64,000 nucleotides of DNA from Rahnella bruchi (GCF_003614975.1 NZ_QZWI01000005.1:124001-188000); one strand, 5' to 3'; shown: positions 45,335 to 56,901, numbered from the stretch's first letter. Translations and numbers: made by a program. The notes: generated by a model not told the origin, from the letters alone.

Positions 45335-46330
45335 TTAACTCACCCAATTGCGCCGGTCTATTTTCCCCAGCGCCATCGCCAGCAATAAACCACCGCCCAG
45401 TCCGCAGGCAAACAGATACGCGACGTTCAGCAGCGGATATTGTGGGAGATCAAAGTGCTGACTGCGTAAGCCGATGATGATCAGCGCATGAAAGCCGTAG
45501 ATAGCCAGCGAATGACGGGAGATCAGCGCAAATCCCGGCAGGATACGTTGCGCCACCGCGTTTTTGAAAACCACAAATAGTGACATGGCGGAGATAAACA
45601 CCAGCGGGCCGCTGTAGACGTAGAAAGTGTCGGCGAAATTCTGATTAATCTGCATCTGCCGGTAGGTTCCCGTGGCAATCGCCAGCGTGCTGAGAATGAA
45701 TATGCCGCTGGCGGCCAGCGTGATTGCCGTTTTTTCGGTATTAAGCTGGCTGATAGCGCGCCCCATCAGGGCATAGAGAACGTAATAAAACGCATCGCCA
45801 CTGATGTACAAATCCAGCGGCAGAAGATGGATTTTCTGCCATGTCAGAACCGGGAGTTGTGGATTCGCCAGCACACCGAGCAGCATTCCTGCGACCAGCA
45901 GGTATCTGCCGGAGACGGCTTTGACGTTAATCAGCGGCGAAAGCAGGTAAATCACGATTATCGCGTAGAAGAACCAAAGGTGATAAAACACCGGTTTTTC
46001 CAGAATCAAACGCAAAGACGGCCAAAATCCAATTTTTGTCATCGTGAAAATATAAATCAGCGAGACGGCGCTGTAGAACAACAGGCATAAAGTGACGCGC
46101 AGGAAATGCCTTTTTTGCGCGCTGCGCTCACCAAAAAACAGCGCCCCGGAAATCATAAAGAACAGCGGCACACAGACACGTGAAGCCGAATTGAGCAAAT
46201 TGGCGATGGTCCATTCAGCAGTATGGACCGCAGCGAAATTGACCACCAGCGACGTGCTGGCGTGGATCAGCACCACCATCATGCAGGCGAGCGCGCGCAG
46301 ATTATTTATCCAGCTTATTTTTTGGCTCAT
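45335..46330 (-). CDS. wecH: O-acetyltransferase WecH (YiaH), acting on enterobacterial common antigen
   Basis: 331 residues with about ten membrane helices. The acyltransferase-3 motif NLRALACMMVVLIHASTS carries the catalytic His, and RVCVPLFFMISGALFFGERSAQKRHFLR and VFYHLWFFYAI match E. coli YiaH closely. WecH acetylates GlcNAc residues of enterobacterial common antigen. It converges with the GlxA-type gene (six bases between the stops) and is divergent from mdfA. Confidence 0.9.
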   Translation of the reverse strand: MSQKISWINNLRALACMMVVLIHASTSLVVNFAAVHTAEWTIANLLNSASRVCVPLFFMISGALFFGERSAQKRHFLRVTLCLLFYSAVSLIYIFTMTKIGFWPSLRLILEKPVFYHLWFFYAIIVIYLLSPLINVKAVSGRYLLVAGMLLGVLANPQLPVLTWQKIHLLPLDLYISGDAFYYVLYALMGRAISQLNTEKTAITLAASGIFILSTLAIATGTYRQMQINQNFADTFYVYSGPLVFISAMSLFVVFKNAVAQRILPGFALISRHSLAIYGFHALIIIGLRSQHFDLPQYPLLNVAYLFACGLGGGLLLAMALGKIDRRNWVS

Positions 46331-46568
46331 TACCTGCGAATTCCTTCTTTACGATGGTGTCTTTGCAGCGTAGCGAGCTTTTACGCGGCTAACAAGGCAA
46401 AAGCGCTGATCTCAGATTGTGCTGAACATAAATCAGAAGATTGCGTTGCGCTCAAATAATCGGCAAAATAGCCGACATTGCTGCCTCGCTTGCGAAACCC
46501 GCCCGGACAGTCTCTTATTTTCTGCTAATTTTCAAACGATTAGCCTTACGCCTGTGAAATAACTAAAA

Positions 46569-47807
46569 ATGCATAATTCTCCAAATACTGCGTCCCTTTT
46601 GGGTCGGCAGGCACTTTTGTTCCCTCTGTGTCTGGTACTTTTCGAGTTCGCGACCTATATCGGTAACGATATGATCCAACCGGGTATGCTGGCCGTCGTG
46701 GCTAATTTCAATGCCGGGGAAGAATGGGTGCCGACATCCATGACCGCCTATCTTGCTGGCGGGATGTTCCTGCAATGGCTGCTCGGGCCGTTGTCAGACC
46801 GCCGCGGGCGTCGTCCGGTACTGCTGACCGGCGTGACCTTTTTCATCATCACCTGTCTGGCGATTTTGTTCGTACAAAATATCGAACAGTTCATGGTGAT
46901 GCGTTTCCTTCAGGGGATCAGCCTGTGCTTTATCGGCGCCGTCGGATATGCCGCGATACAGGAATCTTTTGAAGAATCGGTGTGTATCAAAATTACCGCC
47001 ATGATGGCCAACGTCGCGCTGATTGCACCTCTGCTCGGCCCGCTGGCCGGTGCGGCGCTGATCCACGTCGCGCCGTGGCAGCTGATGTTTGTAATATTTG
47101 CCGTGCTCGCCGCCATTGCGCTGTGGGGTTTGTGGAAATCCATGCCGGAAACGGCTTCCCGCCTCGGTGAACCGTTCTCCATGCCCAGCCTGCTGCGTGA
47201 TTACAAACATGTGCTGAATAACCGTCAGTTCGTGTGTGGCGCGCTGGCGATTGGTTTTGCCAGCCTGCCGCTGCTGACATGGATTGCCCAGTCGCCGGTC
47301 ATTTTAATCAGCGGCGAAGGCTTAGCGGCCTACGATTACGGCATGCTACAGGTGCCTATTTTCGGCGCGCTGATTATCGGCAACATGACACTCGCGCGCC
47401 TGACCGGCAAACGCACGGTCGAATATCTGATTAAGCTGGGTGCAGGACCGATGGTGGTTGGCTTGCTGATCGCCGCCGTTGCCACGCTGTTTTCTGCGCA
47501 TGCGTATCTGTGGATGACCGCCGGTCTGAGCCTGTACGCTTTCGGAATTGGTGTTGCCAACGCCGGTTTGTACCGCCTGACGCTGTTCTCCAGCGACATG
47601 AGTAAAGGCACGGTTTCTGCTGCAATGGGTGTGATCAGCATGATGATTTTCACGCTGGGAATTGAGCTGGCAAAAGTGGCTTACGTCGAAGGCGGTGCGG
47701 GCATGTTTAACATGTTCAATCTGTTCAGCGGCCTGGCGTGGTTGGCGCTGGTGGTGGTTTTCCTGCGCAGTCGCCAGGTTGTGTTACCGCCGAATGGCGT
47801 GGTGTGA
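46569..47807 (+). CDS. mdfA: Multidrug efflux MFS transporter MdfA
   Basis: 412 residues with twelve membrane helices. The functionally important residues of E. coli MdfA are at the same numbers: Glu26 and Asp34 in [11 protein letters not shown] and Arg112 in [12 protein letters not shown]. The loop motif [14 protein letters not shown] is the MFS motif A. It exports cationic and neutral drugs, such as chloramphenicol and quaternary amines, in exchange for protons. A repeat element follows the stop. Confidence 0.95.
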   Translation: MHNSPNTASLLGRQALLFPLCLVLFEFATYIGNDMIQPGMLAVVANFNAGEEWVPTSMTAYLAGGMFLQWLLGPLSDRRGRRPVLLTGVTFFIITCLAILFVQNIEQFMVMRFLQGISLCFIGAVGYAAIQESFEESVCIKITAMMANVALIAPLLGPLAGAALIHVAPWQLMFVIFAVLAAIALWGLWKSMPETASRLGEPFSMPSLLRDYKHVLNNRQFVCGALAIGFASLPLLTWIAQSPVILISGEGLAAYDYGMLQVPIFGALIIGNMTLARLTGKRTVEYLIKLGAGPMVVGLLIAAVATLFSAHAYLWMTAGLSLYAFGIGVANAGLYRLTLFSSDMSKGTVSAAMGVISMMIFTLGIELAKVAYVEGGAGMFNMFNLFSGLAWLALVVVFLRSRQVVLPPNGVV

Positions 47808-47831
47808 CTTCGTACTGAATTGCCTGCTTTT

Positions 47832-47893
47832 CCCCTCCACCTCTCCTCTTCGCAGGGATGCTTTTACTCCTCCCCCTGCGAAGGGGGAGGCGG
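47832..47893. repeat. Inverted pair of GC-rich palindromic repeats after mdfA
   Basis: ACTCCTCCCCCTGCGAAGGG on the plus strand (47866 onward) and a degenerate copy in the other orientation (47832-47857). Same family as the copies at 30601 and 60629. Lies between the converging mdfA and aldB stops. Confidence 0.75.
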
Positions 47894-47914
47894 GTTTAGC
47901 AGACGACTTCGCCC

Positions 47915-49453
47915 CTAGAACAACCCCATCGGTTTACTCGAGTAACTCACCAGCAGGCACTTAGTTTGCTGGTAGTGATCCAGCATCATCTTGTGGGTTT
48001 CACGCCCGATACCTGACTGTTTGTAGCCGCCGAACGCCGCATGCGCCGGATAGGCGTGGTAGCAGTTGGTCCAGACACGGCCAGCCTGGATGTTGCGTCC
48101 CATGTGATAGGCCACGTTGCCGTCGCGGCTCCAGACACCCGCCCCCAGCCCGTACGCCGTATCGTTGGCGATTTGCAGCGCCTCATCCATATCTTTAAAC
48201 GTCGTCACCGCCAGCACCGGTCCGAAGATTTCTTCCTGGAAAACGCGCATGTTGTTTTTACCCAGCAGAATGGTCGGTTGCAGGTAATAACCCTCGTTCA
48301 GCGTGCCCTCCAGTTTTTTCTTCGCGCCGCCCGTCAGCACTTCCGCGCCCTCTTTTTTACCGATTTCGATGTAATCCAGAATAGTTTTCATCTGACCGGC
48401 AGAGACCTGCGCGCCCATCTGCGTTTCCATATCCAGCGGATTACCGGTTTTAATCGCTTCGACGCGTTTGATGGCGCGTTCCATAAAGCGTTCATAGATG
48501 GATTCCTGCACCAGCGCACGGCTCGGGCAGGTACAGACTTCGCCCTGATTGAAAGCGAACAGCGCGAAGCCTTCCAGCGCTTTATCGAAGAATTCGTCTT
48601 CTTTATCCATCACATCGGCAAAGAAGATGTTCGGAGATTTACCGCCCAGTTCCAGCGTGGCGGGGATCAGGTTTTGCGCGGCATATCCGGCAATTTGCTG
48701 GCCGACTTCGGTCGAACCGGTGAAAGCAACTTTCGCGATGCGTTTGGACGTCGCCAGATATTCGCCAATTTCACCGCCCGCACCGTTGACCACATTGATG
48801 ACGCCCGCAGGCAGAATATCCTGCACCAGTTCCATCAGCAGCAGGACAGAAAGCGGGGTCAGTTTGGCCGGTTTGAGCACGATGCAGTTACCTGCCGCCA
48901 GCGCCGGTGCCATTTTCCAGCACGCCATCAGCAGCGGGAAGTTCCACGGAATGATTTGCGCCACCACGCCCAGCGGTTCGTGGAAGTGATAGGCAACAGT
49001 TTCGCTGTCGATTTCGCTGATCCCGCCTTCCTGCGCACGCACGCAGGACGCGAAATAGCGGAAATGGTCGATGGCTAACGGCACATCGGCACCACTGGTT
49101 TCGCGGATCGGTTTACCGTTATCCCAGGTTTCGGCGTTGGCCAGCAGTTCGAGGTTTTGTTCCATTCTATCGGCGACTTTCAGCAGCAGGTTTGCCCGTT
49201 GCTGTACCGGCATTTTGCCCCAGTCGTCTTTGGCTTTATGGGCGGCGTCCAGCGCCAGCTCAACGTCATCCGTGCTGGAACTGGCAACTTTGCACAGCAC
49301 TTCGCCGGTCACCGGCGTCAGGTTGTCGTAATACTCTTTTTTCACCGGCGCGACCCATTCACCGCCAATGAAGTTGTCGTATTGTTTTTTGAGTTTGAGC
49401 GGGAAACCGTATTCTTCCGGTTTGACGGCATGAGGGTTTTTATCATAAGCCAT
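47915..49453 (-). CDS. aldB: Aldehyde dehydrogenase AldB
   Basis: 512 residues, the same length as E. coli AldB and very similar. The Rossmann segment [12 protein letters not shown], the catalytic Glu in [13 protein letters not shown] and the catalytic Cys within [13 protein letters not shown] are intact. AldB is an NADP-dependent acetaldehyde/aldehyde dehydrogenase induced in stationary phase in E. coli. Single-gene unit converging with mdfA. Confidence 0.93.
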   Translation of the reverse strand: MAYDKNPHAVKPEEYGFPLKLKKQYDNFIGGEWVAPVKKEYYDNLTPVTGEVLCKVASSSTDDVELALDAAHKAKDDWGKMPVQQRANLLLKVADRMEQNLELLANAETWDNGKPIRETSGADVPLAIDHFRYFASCVRAQEGGISEIDSETVAYHFHEPLGVVAQIIPWNFPLLMACWKMAPALAAGNCIVLKPAKLTPLSVLLLMELVQDILPAGVINVVNGAGGEIGEYLATSKRIAKVAFTGSTEVGQQIAGYAAQNLIPATLELGGKSPNIFFADVMDKEDEFFDKALEGFALFAFNQGEVCTCPSRALVQESIYERFMERAIKRVEAIKTGNPLDMETQMGAQVSAGQMKTILDYIEIGKKEGAEVLTGGAKKKLEGTLNEGYYLQPTILLGKNNMRVFQEEIFGPVLAVTTFKDMDEALQIANDTAYGLGAGVWSRDGNVAYHMGRNIQAGRVWTNCYHAYPAHAAFGGYKQSGIGRETHKMMLDHYQQTKCLLVSYSSKPMGLF

Positions 49454-49554
49454 GATGGAACTCCTTTATGCAGCAGGTTTTAGCAGAGCGCTGCATAAAG
49501 TTTAGGCAGTGAAAATCTAACCGGCGGGATGTAATGAGAACTCTTCGAGCGGCT

Positions 49555-50196
49555 TCACACCTTTTTTGCTGCAACGCTGGCGTTACCACTTCCGGGGGGC
49601 GTTGTGCGCGCAAAACTCTCACGCTGGAACAGGCGTTCAACCAGTTTTATCAGCTCAGGATGTTCGACGCACCACCCCGGCGCAATACGACGAAAGTTGA
49701 TGTAACCCAGACAGCAGGCGACAGCGATATCGGCCACATTCAGGCTTTCAGAATTGAGCAGCGTGCGGCTGGCGGCGTGTTTTTCCAGTGCATCCAGCCC
49801 GCGCAGAAGTTTTTCCCGCTGACGCAAAATCCAGGCTTCGTTACGCTTATCGGCATCGCGACGGCCTTCGAGCACTAACGCCACGGCGGCGTCCGTCACG
49901 CCGTCGGCCAGCGCTTCGATTTGCTTAACGCGCAAGGCCTCCAACGGCTGCCACGGCAACAGCGTCGGTGCGACATTCATCAGCTCGATGAACTGCACAA
50001 TGATTGGGGAATCATAAAAAATTTCGCCATCGTCGGCGACCAGCGCGGGGACTTTACCGAGGGGATTGAACTGCGTGATTTTACAGCCCGGTTCGTGGGG
50101 CGTGTCGTTAATGAAATCAAAGGGAATGCCTTTTTCCAGCAACATCACCGAAATTTTGCGCACGTACGGGCTGGTATAACTGCCGATCAACTCCAT
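49555..50196 (-). CDS. yibF: Glutathione S-transferase YibF
   Basis: 213 residues: thioredoxin-like N-terminal domain starting MELIGSYTSPYVRKISVMLLEKGIPFDF with the glutathione-binding DSPIIVQFIELM, and a helical C-terminal domain (ALADGVTDAAVALVLEGRRDADKRNEAWILRQREKLLRGLDALE). It matches E. coli YibF, whose substrate is unknown, with about 10 extra residues at the C-terminus. Confidence 0.9.
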   Translation of the reverse strand: MELIGSYTSPYVRKISVMLLEKGIPFDFINDTPHEPGCKITQFNPLGKVPALVADDGEIFYDSPIIVQFIELMNVAPTLLPWQPLEALRVKQIEALADGVTDAAVALVLEGRRDADKRNEAWILRQREKLLRGLDALEKHAASRTLLNSESLNVADIAVACCLGYINFRRIAPGWCVEHPELIKLVERLFQRESFARTTPPGSGNASVAAKKV

Positions 50197-50281
50197 CAGA
50201 CCCTCCTCGTTTTCAGCGGAACCTCTTTTAAAGCTAGCAGCCGTGCCGGGGTTTACCAGTCACGGCTGCCAGATTTACAGG

Positions 50282-51187
50282 TTATTGCGCGGGAAACAGG
50301 AACGGGTTGATACCGCTGCCGGAAAAGCCTTTATCTTCCATGCGGTCATCAAGCAGCAGCGTGGCGAGATCGTCAGCCACCGCGTCGGCCTGCGGGTCTT
50401 TGTCCTGATAAATCAGTTTCAGGTAAGCCCCGCAGTCATCGCAAGATTCCGCTTTTACCGTCGCCTGTTCATCGTCAATCGACCACAGGTTGAGGTGTTC
50501 CATCTCATCACAGTTGCTGCATTTCGCCCGCACCACGTGCCATTCGCTTTCGCAAAGATTGCAGTGCAGATAGCGCAGACCGCTGGCCGCTATCACCGCA
50601 GAAACCGGAATGCTGCCGCAGACCGGACAGAACTGGCGGTTTTCGCCGTAATCCGCACGCCCGACGCCACGCAGTTGCGCCGCCATCTGCGCCCAGTAAA
50701 GGGACAGCGCAGCCCAGATAAACGGCGCTTTGTCGGCGGGAACATGTTTGAAATCCTGGCATAGCAGTTCTGTCGCCATCATTTCGCGCTGAAGGTTCGG
50801 AGACTGTTCAAGACGTTCCAGCACCGCGCGTACAGGCTCCGATGCCCCTGGTTTCAGGACAGCAATCAGCGCATCCAGCAGAGTCAGCCAGTGCGACGTA
50901 CGCGGAAACAGACTGCAATCGAGCGGCGCTTTACCGGCGGCTTTTTGTAATTCGTCGCTCAGGTCGATATCCAGCGGGAACGTCTCAAGCACGTGCTGCT
51001 GCGCATTGCAAATCGTGGCGGCAAAGTTCAGATACCCGTCGAGCGGGCTGTCTTCTGCCAGTTTTTTCAGACGACCGGCGCGATTCTGGTAGAGCGTTTT
51101 CAGGTTAGCGAACAGTACCGGCGGGATGTTTCCCGCCGTTTTTTTACCGTCAGCCAGCAAGTCCTGTGCAACTATCTGGATGCTCAT
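50282..51187 (-). CDS. fdhE: Formate dehydrogenase accessory protein FdhE
   Basis: 301 residues. The C-terminal half holds the rubredoxin-like Cys pairs [30 protein letters not shown] and [10 protein letters not shown] that bind iron in FdhE. It is needed for activity of respiratory formate dehydrogenases in E. coli. The ATG overlaps the fdoI stop by four bases (51184-51187), so it is the last gene of fdoGHI-fdhE. Confidence 0.95.
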   Translation of the reverse strand: MSIQIVAQDLLADGKKTAGNIPPVLFANLKTLYQNRAGRLKKLAEDSPLDGYLNFAATICNAQQHVLETFPLDIDLSDELQKAAGKAPLDCSLFPRTSHWLTLLDALIAVLKPGASEPVRAVLERLEQSPNLQREMMATELLCQDFKHVPADKAPFIWAALSLYWAQMAAQLRGVGRADYGENRQFCPVCGSIPVSAVIAASGLRYLHCNLCESEWHVVRAKCSNCDEMEHLNLWSIDDEQATVKAESCDDCGAYLKLIYQDKDPQADAVADDLATLLLDDRMEDKGFSGSGINPFLFPAQ

Positions 51188-51837
51188 CCGGTTTTCCTCT
51201 GGTCTTGTTCTTTTTTCTGCTCTTCAGCGCGCACCTGGCGATACCAGCGCGGATGATGATACTTCGCCCATGAGACCGGCACTTTGCCCCCGGTCATCGC
51301 GTCAATCGAGCCTTTCGCCCAGGTCGCGGCGTAGACGTGCATGATGATCACCAGAATCAGCCCGATACCGGCCAGCGAATGCACCAGCAGCGCCAGGCGG
51401 ATCAGCGGGATGGGGAAGTAGTCCGCAAACCACGGACGCCAGATAATGACGCCGCTGGCCATCAGCAGCACCAGACAGCTGATCGCCGCCCAGAACACGC
51501 ATTTCTGGCCGAAGTTATAGCGACCGGTGTCGCCGACTTCATGGTTGGTCAGCACTTTGCCGATGTTTTTTGCCCACACGATGTCGTCTTTTTCAGGCAG
51601 ATTGTGCTTCCAGTAACGGAAGAACATGCCGAGGAAAGACACGAACATCACCACGCCGAAGAACGGATGGAGAATGCGCGCCAGTTGCGGGGTGCCGTAA
51701 ACGTTCATCAGCCAGTTAAACGACGGGAAAAAGAAGCCGATGCCACTGAGCGCAAGCGTCACAAAACAAAACGCTACGATCCAGTGATTGAGGCGTTCCG
51801 CCAGGCTATAACGCTGGATTAACTTCTCTTTTTTCAT
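51184..51837 (-). CDS. fdoI: Formate dehydrogenase-O gamma subunit (cytochrome b556)
   Basis: 217 residues with four membrane helices. Haem-ligand His residues are seen in [22 protein letters not shown] and [26 protein letters not shown]. It anchors the complex in the inner membrane and passes electrons to quinone. Overlaps fdoH by four bases and fdhE by four bases. FdnI is the alternative name; the linked fdhE and fdhD favour FdoI. Confidence 0.93.
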   Translation of the reverse strand: MKKEKLIQRYSLAERLNHWIVAFCFVTLALSGIGFFFPSFNWLMNVYGTPQLARILHPFFGVVMFVSFLGMFFRYWKHNLPEKDDIVWAKNIGKVLTNHEVGDTGRYNFGQKCVFWAAISCLVLLMASGVIIWRPWFADYFPIPLIRLALLVHSLAGIGLILVIIMHVYAATWAKGSIDAMTGGKVPVSWAKYHHPRWYRQVRAEEQKKEQDQRKTG

Positions 51838-52745
51838 GGCCGTTTCTCCTCATCGTCATGTTTATCTTCCCCTTCCGCGTGCTCTTCCTCTTTCACGTAA
51901 TTCGGCCCTACGCCGAGGAAATGGAAGGCCGCAGCCGCAAAGGTCACCGCGAAGCCCACGGCGGCCAGTGGTTTCCAGACACCTTTCCATAAAGTCACCG
52001 CCGCGCTGATCGCCGGGTCTTTTGGCAGGCCGTGATACAGCTGCGGGTTGTCAGCATGATGCAGCACGTACATCACATGTGTTCCGCCAACGCCCTGCGG
52101 ATCGTACAATCCGGCATGCTCAAAACCACGGTCTTTCAGCTCGCTGACGCGCTCTGCGGCTAAATCCTGCATCGCGGTTTTGGTACCGAAATGGATCGCG
52201 CCGGTCGGGCAGGTTTTTACGCAAGCGGGTTCCTGGCCGACGCTCACGCGGTCAACGCACAGCGTGCATTTGTAGGCACGGTTATCTTGTTTGTTAATAC
52301 GCGGAACGTTGAACGGACAACCGGCGATACAGTAACCGCAGCCGATACAGTGTTCGGACTGAAAATCAACGATACCGTTGGCGTATTGCAGAATCGCGCC
52401 TTCCGCCGGACAGGCTTTCAGGCAGCCCGGATCGGCGCAGTGCATGCAGCCGTCTTTGCGGATCAGCCATTCCAGCTTGCCGTTTTGTTCCACTTCCGAG
52501 AAACGCATTACCGTCCAGGATTTCGCACTGAGATCCATCGGGTTGTCGTAAACGCCGGTATTAATCCCGACGTCATCGCGCAGGTCGTTCCATTCGGAAC
52601 AGGCGACCTGACAGCCTTTACAGCCGATGCAGGTGGTGACGTCGATGAGTTTCGCCACTTCCTGCTGATGGTCACGGGCACGCGGCGCTGGCGTGAACCC
52701 GTTGGTTGCGGACTTACGAAGTATGTCCTGTGATTGCATTGCCAT
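51834..52745 (-). CDS. fdoH: Formate dehydrogenase-O beta subunit (Fe-S)
   Basis: 303 residues with four ferredoxin-like Cys clusters: [44 protein letters not shown] and [22 protein letters not shown] single membrane helix near residues 255-275 anchors it; the tail is acidic and Lys-rich. It carries electrons from FdoG to FdoI. It begins 12 bases after fdoG. Confidence 0.95.
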   Translation of the reverse strand: MAMQSQDILRKSATNGFTPAPRARDHQQEVAKLIDVTTCIGCKGCQVACSEWNDLRDDVGINTGVYDNPMDLSAKSWTVMRFSEVEQNGKLEWLIRKDGCMHCADPGCLKACPAEGAILQYANGIVDFQSEHCIGCGYCIAGCPFNVPRINKQDNRAYKCTLCVDRVSVGQEPACVKTCPTGAIHFGTKTAMQDLAAERVSELKDRGFEHAGLYDPQGVGGTHVMYVLHHADNPQLYHGLPKDPAISAAVTLWKGVWKPLAAVGFAVTFAAAAFHFLGVGPNYVKEEEHAEGEDKHDDEEKRP

Positions 52746-52757
52746 AATTCGCCTCCG

Positions 52758-55700
52758 TTAGACCTTTTCCACGTTAACCAGGAACGCCTTGAACTCCGGC
52801 GTTTGCGAGTTAGCGTCACCGACTGACGGCGTCAGCGTGTTGGCTAAGTAGCCCTTACGCGTCGCGCCTTCAAAGCCCCAATGGCAAGGAATGCCAATGG
52901 TGTCGACGTGTTTACCGTCGATGGTCAGCGGCCGGATGCGTTTGGTCACCACGGCTTTCGCCACGATGAATCCGCGCTTCGAGGAGACTTTCACCTCGTC
53001 GCCCTGCGCAATGCCTTTCGCGGCGGCCAGACCTTCGCCGATCTCGATAAACTGCTCAGGCTGAGCGATGGCATTCAGTAACGCGTGTTTGGTCCAATGG
53101 CGGAATAATTCGGTGATCGAATAGGTGGTCGCCACATACGGGAAATCTTTGGCGGTGCCCATATTCGGCAAATCGCTGGCAAAAATACGCGTGACCGGAT
53201 TTGAGATAACGTTCGGGTGCAGCGGATTGGTGCCAATCGGCGATTCAATCGGTTCGTAATGCTCAGGGAACGGGCCGTCGGCCATTTTGTCGGTCGCGAA
53301 TAAACGTCCGACGCCTTCCTGTTGCATGATGAACGGGCCCACGCCTGTCCCCGGCGCTGCGGCGCTGTAATCCGGGACATCAAAGCCGGTCCATTTCGCG
53401 CCATCCCAGCGGATGATTTCGCGTTTCGGATCCCAGGGTTTGCCCTGCGGATCGACGGAGGCGCGGTTATACAGAATGCGGCGGTTGAGCGGCCAGCACC
53501 ATGCCCAGCCTGACGTGCAGCCCAGGCCGGAGGGATCGGCGTTATCACGGCGCGCCATCTGGTTACCGGCTTCTGTCCAGCTACCGGCGTAAATCCAGCA
53601 GAAACTGGCGGTGCTGCCGTCGTTTTTCAGATGCGCAAAGGTCGAAATTTGCTGACCTTTTTTCGCCAGCAGATTGCCCTGATCGTCATGGATATCGGCC
53701 AGCGCTTTGCCGTTGGCTTCACGAGCGATTTCTTCCGGCAGCGGGTCGAGCGGATCCTGATAATCCCACGCCATATTCATCACCGGCAGCGGATTTGCAC
53801 CACCTTCTTTCTGGTACAGCTCGCGCAGTTTCATGAACAGGCGTGCGATGATTTTGCCGTCGTGCAGCGCTTCACCTGGTGGCTCAGAGGCCTGAAAGTG
53901 CCATTGCAGCCAGCGGGCGGAATTCACGATCGAACCGTTTTCTTCTGCAAAACAGGAAGATGGCAGGCGGAAAACTTCAGTCTGAATATCGGCAGTCTGC
54001 ACGTCGTTCATCGCGCCGTGGTTTTGCCAGAAGTTCGAGGACTCGGTCACCAGCGGGTCAATCACCACCATATATTTCAGTTTTGAAAGTGCGCGCGAAG
54101 ACTTGTTTTTGTCCGGGAACGCCGCCAGCGGGTTGAAGCCCTGCACGATGTAACCGTTCAGTTTACCTTCGGTCATCAGCTCGGCCTGTTGCATGACGTC
54201 GTAGCTTTTGTCCCATTTCGGCAACCAGTCAAAGCCCCAGTCGTTCTCTGCCGTGGCATGATCACCCCAGAAACTTTTCATCATACTGACGAAGAAATTC
54301 GGCGTGTTTTTCCAGAAGTTCACCTGCCCGTCCACCAGCGGCGTCGGCGTAATCTGTTGCAGATAATCGGTAAAGTTGGTTTGTTTTTCCGAAGGCAAAG
54401 GCATATAGCCCGGCAGGTTCAGCGACAGCAAACCGAGGTCGGTATAACCCTGAATATTGGAGTGTCCGCGCAGGGCATTCACGCCGCCGCCTGGCATACC
54501 AATGTTGCCGAGCAGCAACTGGATCATCGCCGCACAGCGAATGGTTTGCGCGCCGCCGGTGTGATGCGTCCAGCCCAGTGCGTACAAAATGGTCGAGGTT
54601 TTATCGCGCGCGCAGGTTTGCGCCAAAATAGAACTTATCAGCAGGAAATCTTCTCTGGAGGTACCGCACAGGCGCTCCACCAGTTCCGGCGTGTAACGTG
54701 AAACGTGCTCTTTCAGCAGATTCCAGACACAGCGCGGGTCCTGCAAGGTTTTGTCCTGTTTCGCCAGACCTTTTTCATCCAGCTGATAGTGCCAGCTGTC
54801 TTTGTTGTAGGATTTTTTCGTCGCGTCGAAACCGCTGAACAGGCCATCGTTGAAGGCATAATCTTCCCGCACCAGCAGGCTGGCGTTGGTGTACTCCCTG
54901 ACATATTCAGTCTGAATTTTATTATTGGTAATCAGGTAGTTGATCATGCCGAGCAGGAAAGCGGTGTCCGAACCGGCGCGGATCGGCGCGTAGATATCTG
55001 CCACAGCAGCGCTGCGGTTGAAACGCGGATCGACGACGATGACTTTGGCATTATTTTTGGTTTTCGCCTCAATCACCCATTTGAATCCGACCGGATGCGC
55101 TTCTGCCGCATTTCCGCCCATAATCAAAATGACGTTGGCGTTTTTGATGTCCACCCAGTTATTGGTCATCGCACCGCGACCAAAGCTTGGCGCTAATGCC
55201 GCGACCGTCGGGCCATGACAAAGTCGGGCCTGACAGTCGATCGCCACCATGCCCAGCGCACGAGTGAATTTCTGATCCAGCAGGCCGGTTTCGTTACTGG
55301 CCGCAGACGAACAAAGCATCCCGGTGGTCAGCCAGCGGTTAACGGTGACGTTATTTTCATTTTTCTCAACGAAGTTAGCGTCGCGGTCATCTTTCATCAG
55401 ACGGGCGATACGGGAAATCGCCTCATCCCAGCTGATACGCTGCCATTTATCTGAACCCGGAGCGCGGTACTCCGGATATCTCAGACGACCTTCGCTGTGG
55501 ATGTAATCCAGCACGCCTGCGCCTTTCGGGCACAACGATCCACGACTGACCGGATGATCGGCGTCACCCTCTACGTGAAAGATATTTTCAGTGACGTTTT
55601 TCGCACCATCGCCCTGACTGTAAATCAACATACCGCAACCGACTGAGCAGTAAGTACAGTTGTTGCGGGTTTCACGTGAGCGAAGCAGCTTATACTGGCG

Positions 55701-55805
55701 AGTTTCCGCCAGCGCTATTGTCGGGGCAAACCCCAATAATGCTGCTGTAGTGCCGGCCATACCGCCCGCACATATTTTGAATAATTGTCTTCTGCTGACT
55801 TGCAT
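52758..55805 (-). CDS. fdoG: Formate dehydrogenase-O alpha subunit, cysteine form
   Basis: 1015 residues. The Tat signal is SRRQLFKICAGG; the 4Fe-4S cluster is in CTYCSVGCGMLIY plus a downstream CPKGAG. The molybdopterin-guanine-dinucleotide pocket segments include IMGGNAAEAHPVGFKWV and TNPLHPNVISNPVTR. At residue 196, where E. coli FdoG has selenocysteine (TGA) in QARVUHGPTV, this gene has TGT, giving QARLCHGPTV, and the whole frame is free of TGA. I chose ATG 55805. It oxidises formate in the periplasm. First gene of the operon, divergent from fdhD. Confidence 0.95.
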   Translation of the reverse strand: MQVSRRQLFKICAGGMAGTTAALLGFAPTIALAETRQYKLLRSRETRNNCTYCSVGCGMLIYSQGDGAKNVTENIFHVEGDADHPVSRGSLCPKGAGVLDYIHSEGRLRYPEYRAPGSDKWQRISWDEAISRIARLMKDDRDANFVEKNENNVTVNRWLTTGMLCSSAASNETGLLDQKFTRALGMVAIDCQARLCHGPTVAALAPSFGRGAMTNNWVDIKNANVILIMGGNAAEAHPVGFKWVIEAKTKNNAKVIVVDPRFNRSAAVADIYAPIRAGSDTAFLLGMINYLITNNKIQTEYVREYTNASLLVREDYAFNDGLFSGFDATKKSYNKDSWHYQLDEKGLAKQDKTLQDPRCVWNLLKEHVSRYTPELVERLCGTSREDFLLISSILAQTCARDKTSTILYALGWTHHTGGAQTIRCAAMIQLLLGNIGMPGGGVNALRGHSNIQGYTDLGLLSLNLPGYMPLPSEKQTNFTDYLQQITPTPLVDGQVNFWKNTPNFFVSMMKSFWGDHATAENDWGFDWLPKWDKSYDVMQQAELMTEGKLNGYIVQGFNPLAAFPDKNKSSRALSKLKYMVVIDPLVTESSNFWQNHGAMNDVQTADIQTEVFRLPSSCFAEENGSIVNSARWLQWHFQASEPPGEALHDGKIIARLFMKLRELYQKEGGANPLPVMNMAWDYQDPLDPLPEEIAREANGKALADIHDDQGNLLAKKGQQISTFAHLKNDGSTASFCWIYAGSWTEAGNQMARRDNADPSGLGCTSGWAWCWPLNRRILYNRASVDPQGKPWDPKREIIRWDGAKWTGFDVPDYSAAAPGTGVGPFIMQQEGVGRLFATDKMADGPFPEHYEPIESPIGTNPLHPNVISNPVTRIFASDLPNMGTAKDFPYVATTYSITELFRHWTKHALLNAIAQPEQFIEIGEGLAAAKGIAQGDEVKVSSKRGFIVAKAVVTKRIRPLTIDGKHVDTIGIPCHWGFEGATRKGYLANTLTPSVGDANSQTPEFKAFLVNVEKV

Positions 55806-55949
55806 GAAAGACTCCTTTCCATCATTCGTTAACACATTGCTTTCAAATTGGCGCTTTCCCCGACCAACGCGGAAGCGGTAAAATTAGGGCTTAAAGTCCT
55901 GACAGTTTGTGCGGCTTATGTAGCCGGAATGTTTATAAGGTTATTGCCA

Positions 55950-56792
55950 ATGGATGTCCATCAAGTAAAAGAACCGGGCGAAAAAGATGATAAAAAAGTG
56001 ACTCAGATCATCGGAGCCAGCCAAAAACAGGTGATGCAGCGCACACATCCTGGCGAACTGGAAGACGACTGGATTGCAGAAGAAATCCCCGTTGCGCTGG
56101 TCTATAACGGCATCTCACATGTGGTGATGATGGCGTCGCCAAAAGATCTTGAAGCTTTTGCGCTCGGGTTTTCGCTGTCGGAAGGAATTATCGAATCTGC
56201 CGCGGATATTTTCGGACTGGATGTGACACCAAACTGTAACGGTATTGAAGTTAACATTGAGTTATCGAGCCGCCGTTTTGCCGGGCTGAAAGAGCGCCGT
56301 CGCGCCATGGCGGGCCGCACCGGCTGCGGGGTTTGCGGCATCGAACAACTGGGCGATTTGTTCCGTCCGCTCGCGCCGCTGCCGTTTACCCAAACGTTTG
56401 AGCTGGCGAACCTGGATAACGCGCTGAATCAGCTGAAATCCGTGCAGGAAATTGGCCAGCTGACCGGCTGTACACACGCCGCCGCGTGGATAACATCGCA
56501 AGGTGAATTACTGGGTGGCTGCGAGGACGTGGGACGTCACGTGGCACTCGATAAAATGCTCGGCCTGCGTGAAAAGCAAAGCGAATGGAAATCCGGTGCC
56601 GCGCTGGTGTCGAGCCGTGCCAGCTATGAAATGGTGCAGAAAGCCGCGATGTGCGGCGTCGAGATCCTGTTTGCCGTCTCGGCCGCCACAACGCTGGCAG
56701 TCGATGTCGCCGAAAAATGTAATCTGACGCTGGTGGGTTTCAGCAAACCAGGACGCGCCACGGTGTATACGCATCCGCAGAGACTGCGTTAA
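55950..56792 (+). CDS. fdhD: Formate dehydrogenase sulfurtransferase FdhD
   Basis: 280 residues. The sulfur-transfer Cys pair is in [14 protein letters not shown], and the conserved [37 protein letters not shown] and [37 protein letters not shown] blocks match E. coli FdhD. It passes sulfur from IscS to the molybdenum cofactor of formate dehydrogenase. Start ATG 55950 has AAGG upstream; an in-frame start at 55848 would add 34 residues unlike the family. Divergent from fdoG. Confidence 0.92.
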   Translation: MDVHQVKEPGEKDDKKVTQIIGASQKQVMQRTHPGELEDDWIAEEIPVALVYNGISHVVMMASPKDLEAFALGFSLSEGIIESAADIFGLDVTPNCNGIEVNIELSSRRFAGLKERRRAMAGRTGCGVCGIEQLGDLFRPLAPLPFTQTFELANLDNALNQLKSVQEIGQLTGCTHAAAWITSQGELLGGCEDVGRHVALDKMLGLREKQSEWKSGAALVSSRASYEMVQKAAMCGVEILFAVSAATTLAVDVAEKCNLTLVGFSKPGRATVYTHPQRLR

Positions 56793-56901
56793 AGGTTTAA
56801 GCATCACGTGCCTTTAGACAATTTAGGATTGTTTGCGGTTATCTGGTTCTAAGCCCCGTATAACAGGCGCTTACGAGTACCCGCACAAAGCATGGCGCAT
56901 A

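Noticed and set aside
48041-49078. Plus-strand open frame (345 codons) opposite aldB
   Set aside because: It is antisense to a highly conserved enzyme; the Arg/Phe/His-rich product is typical of a shadow frame.
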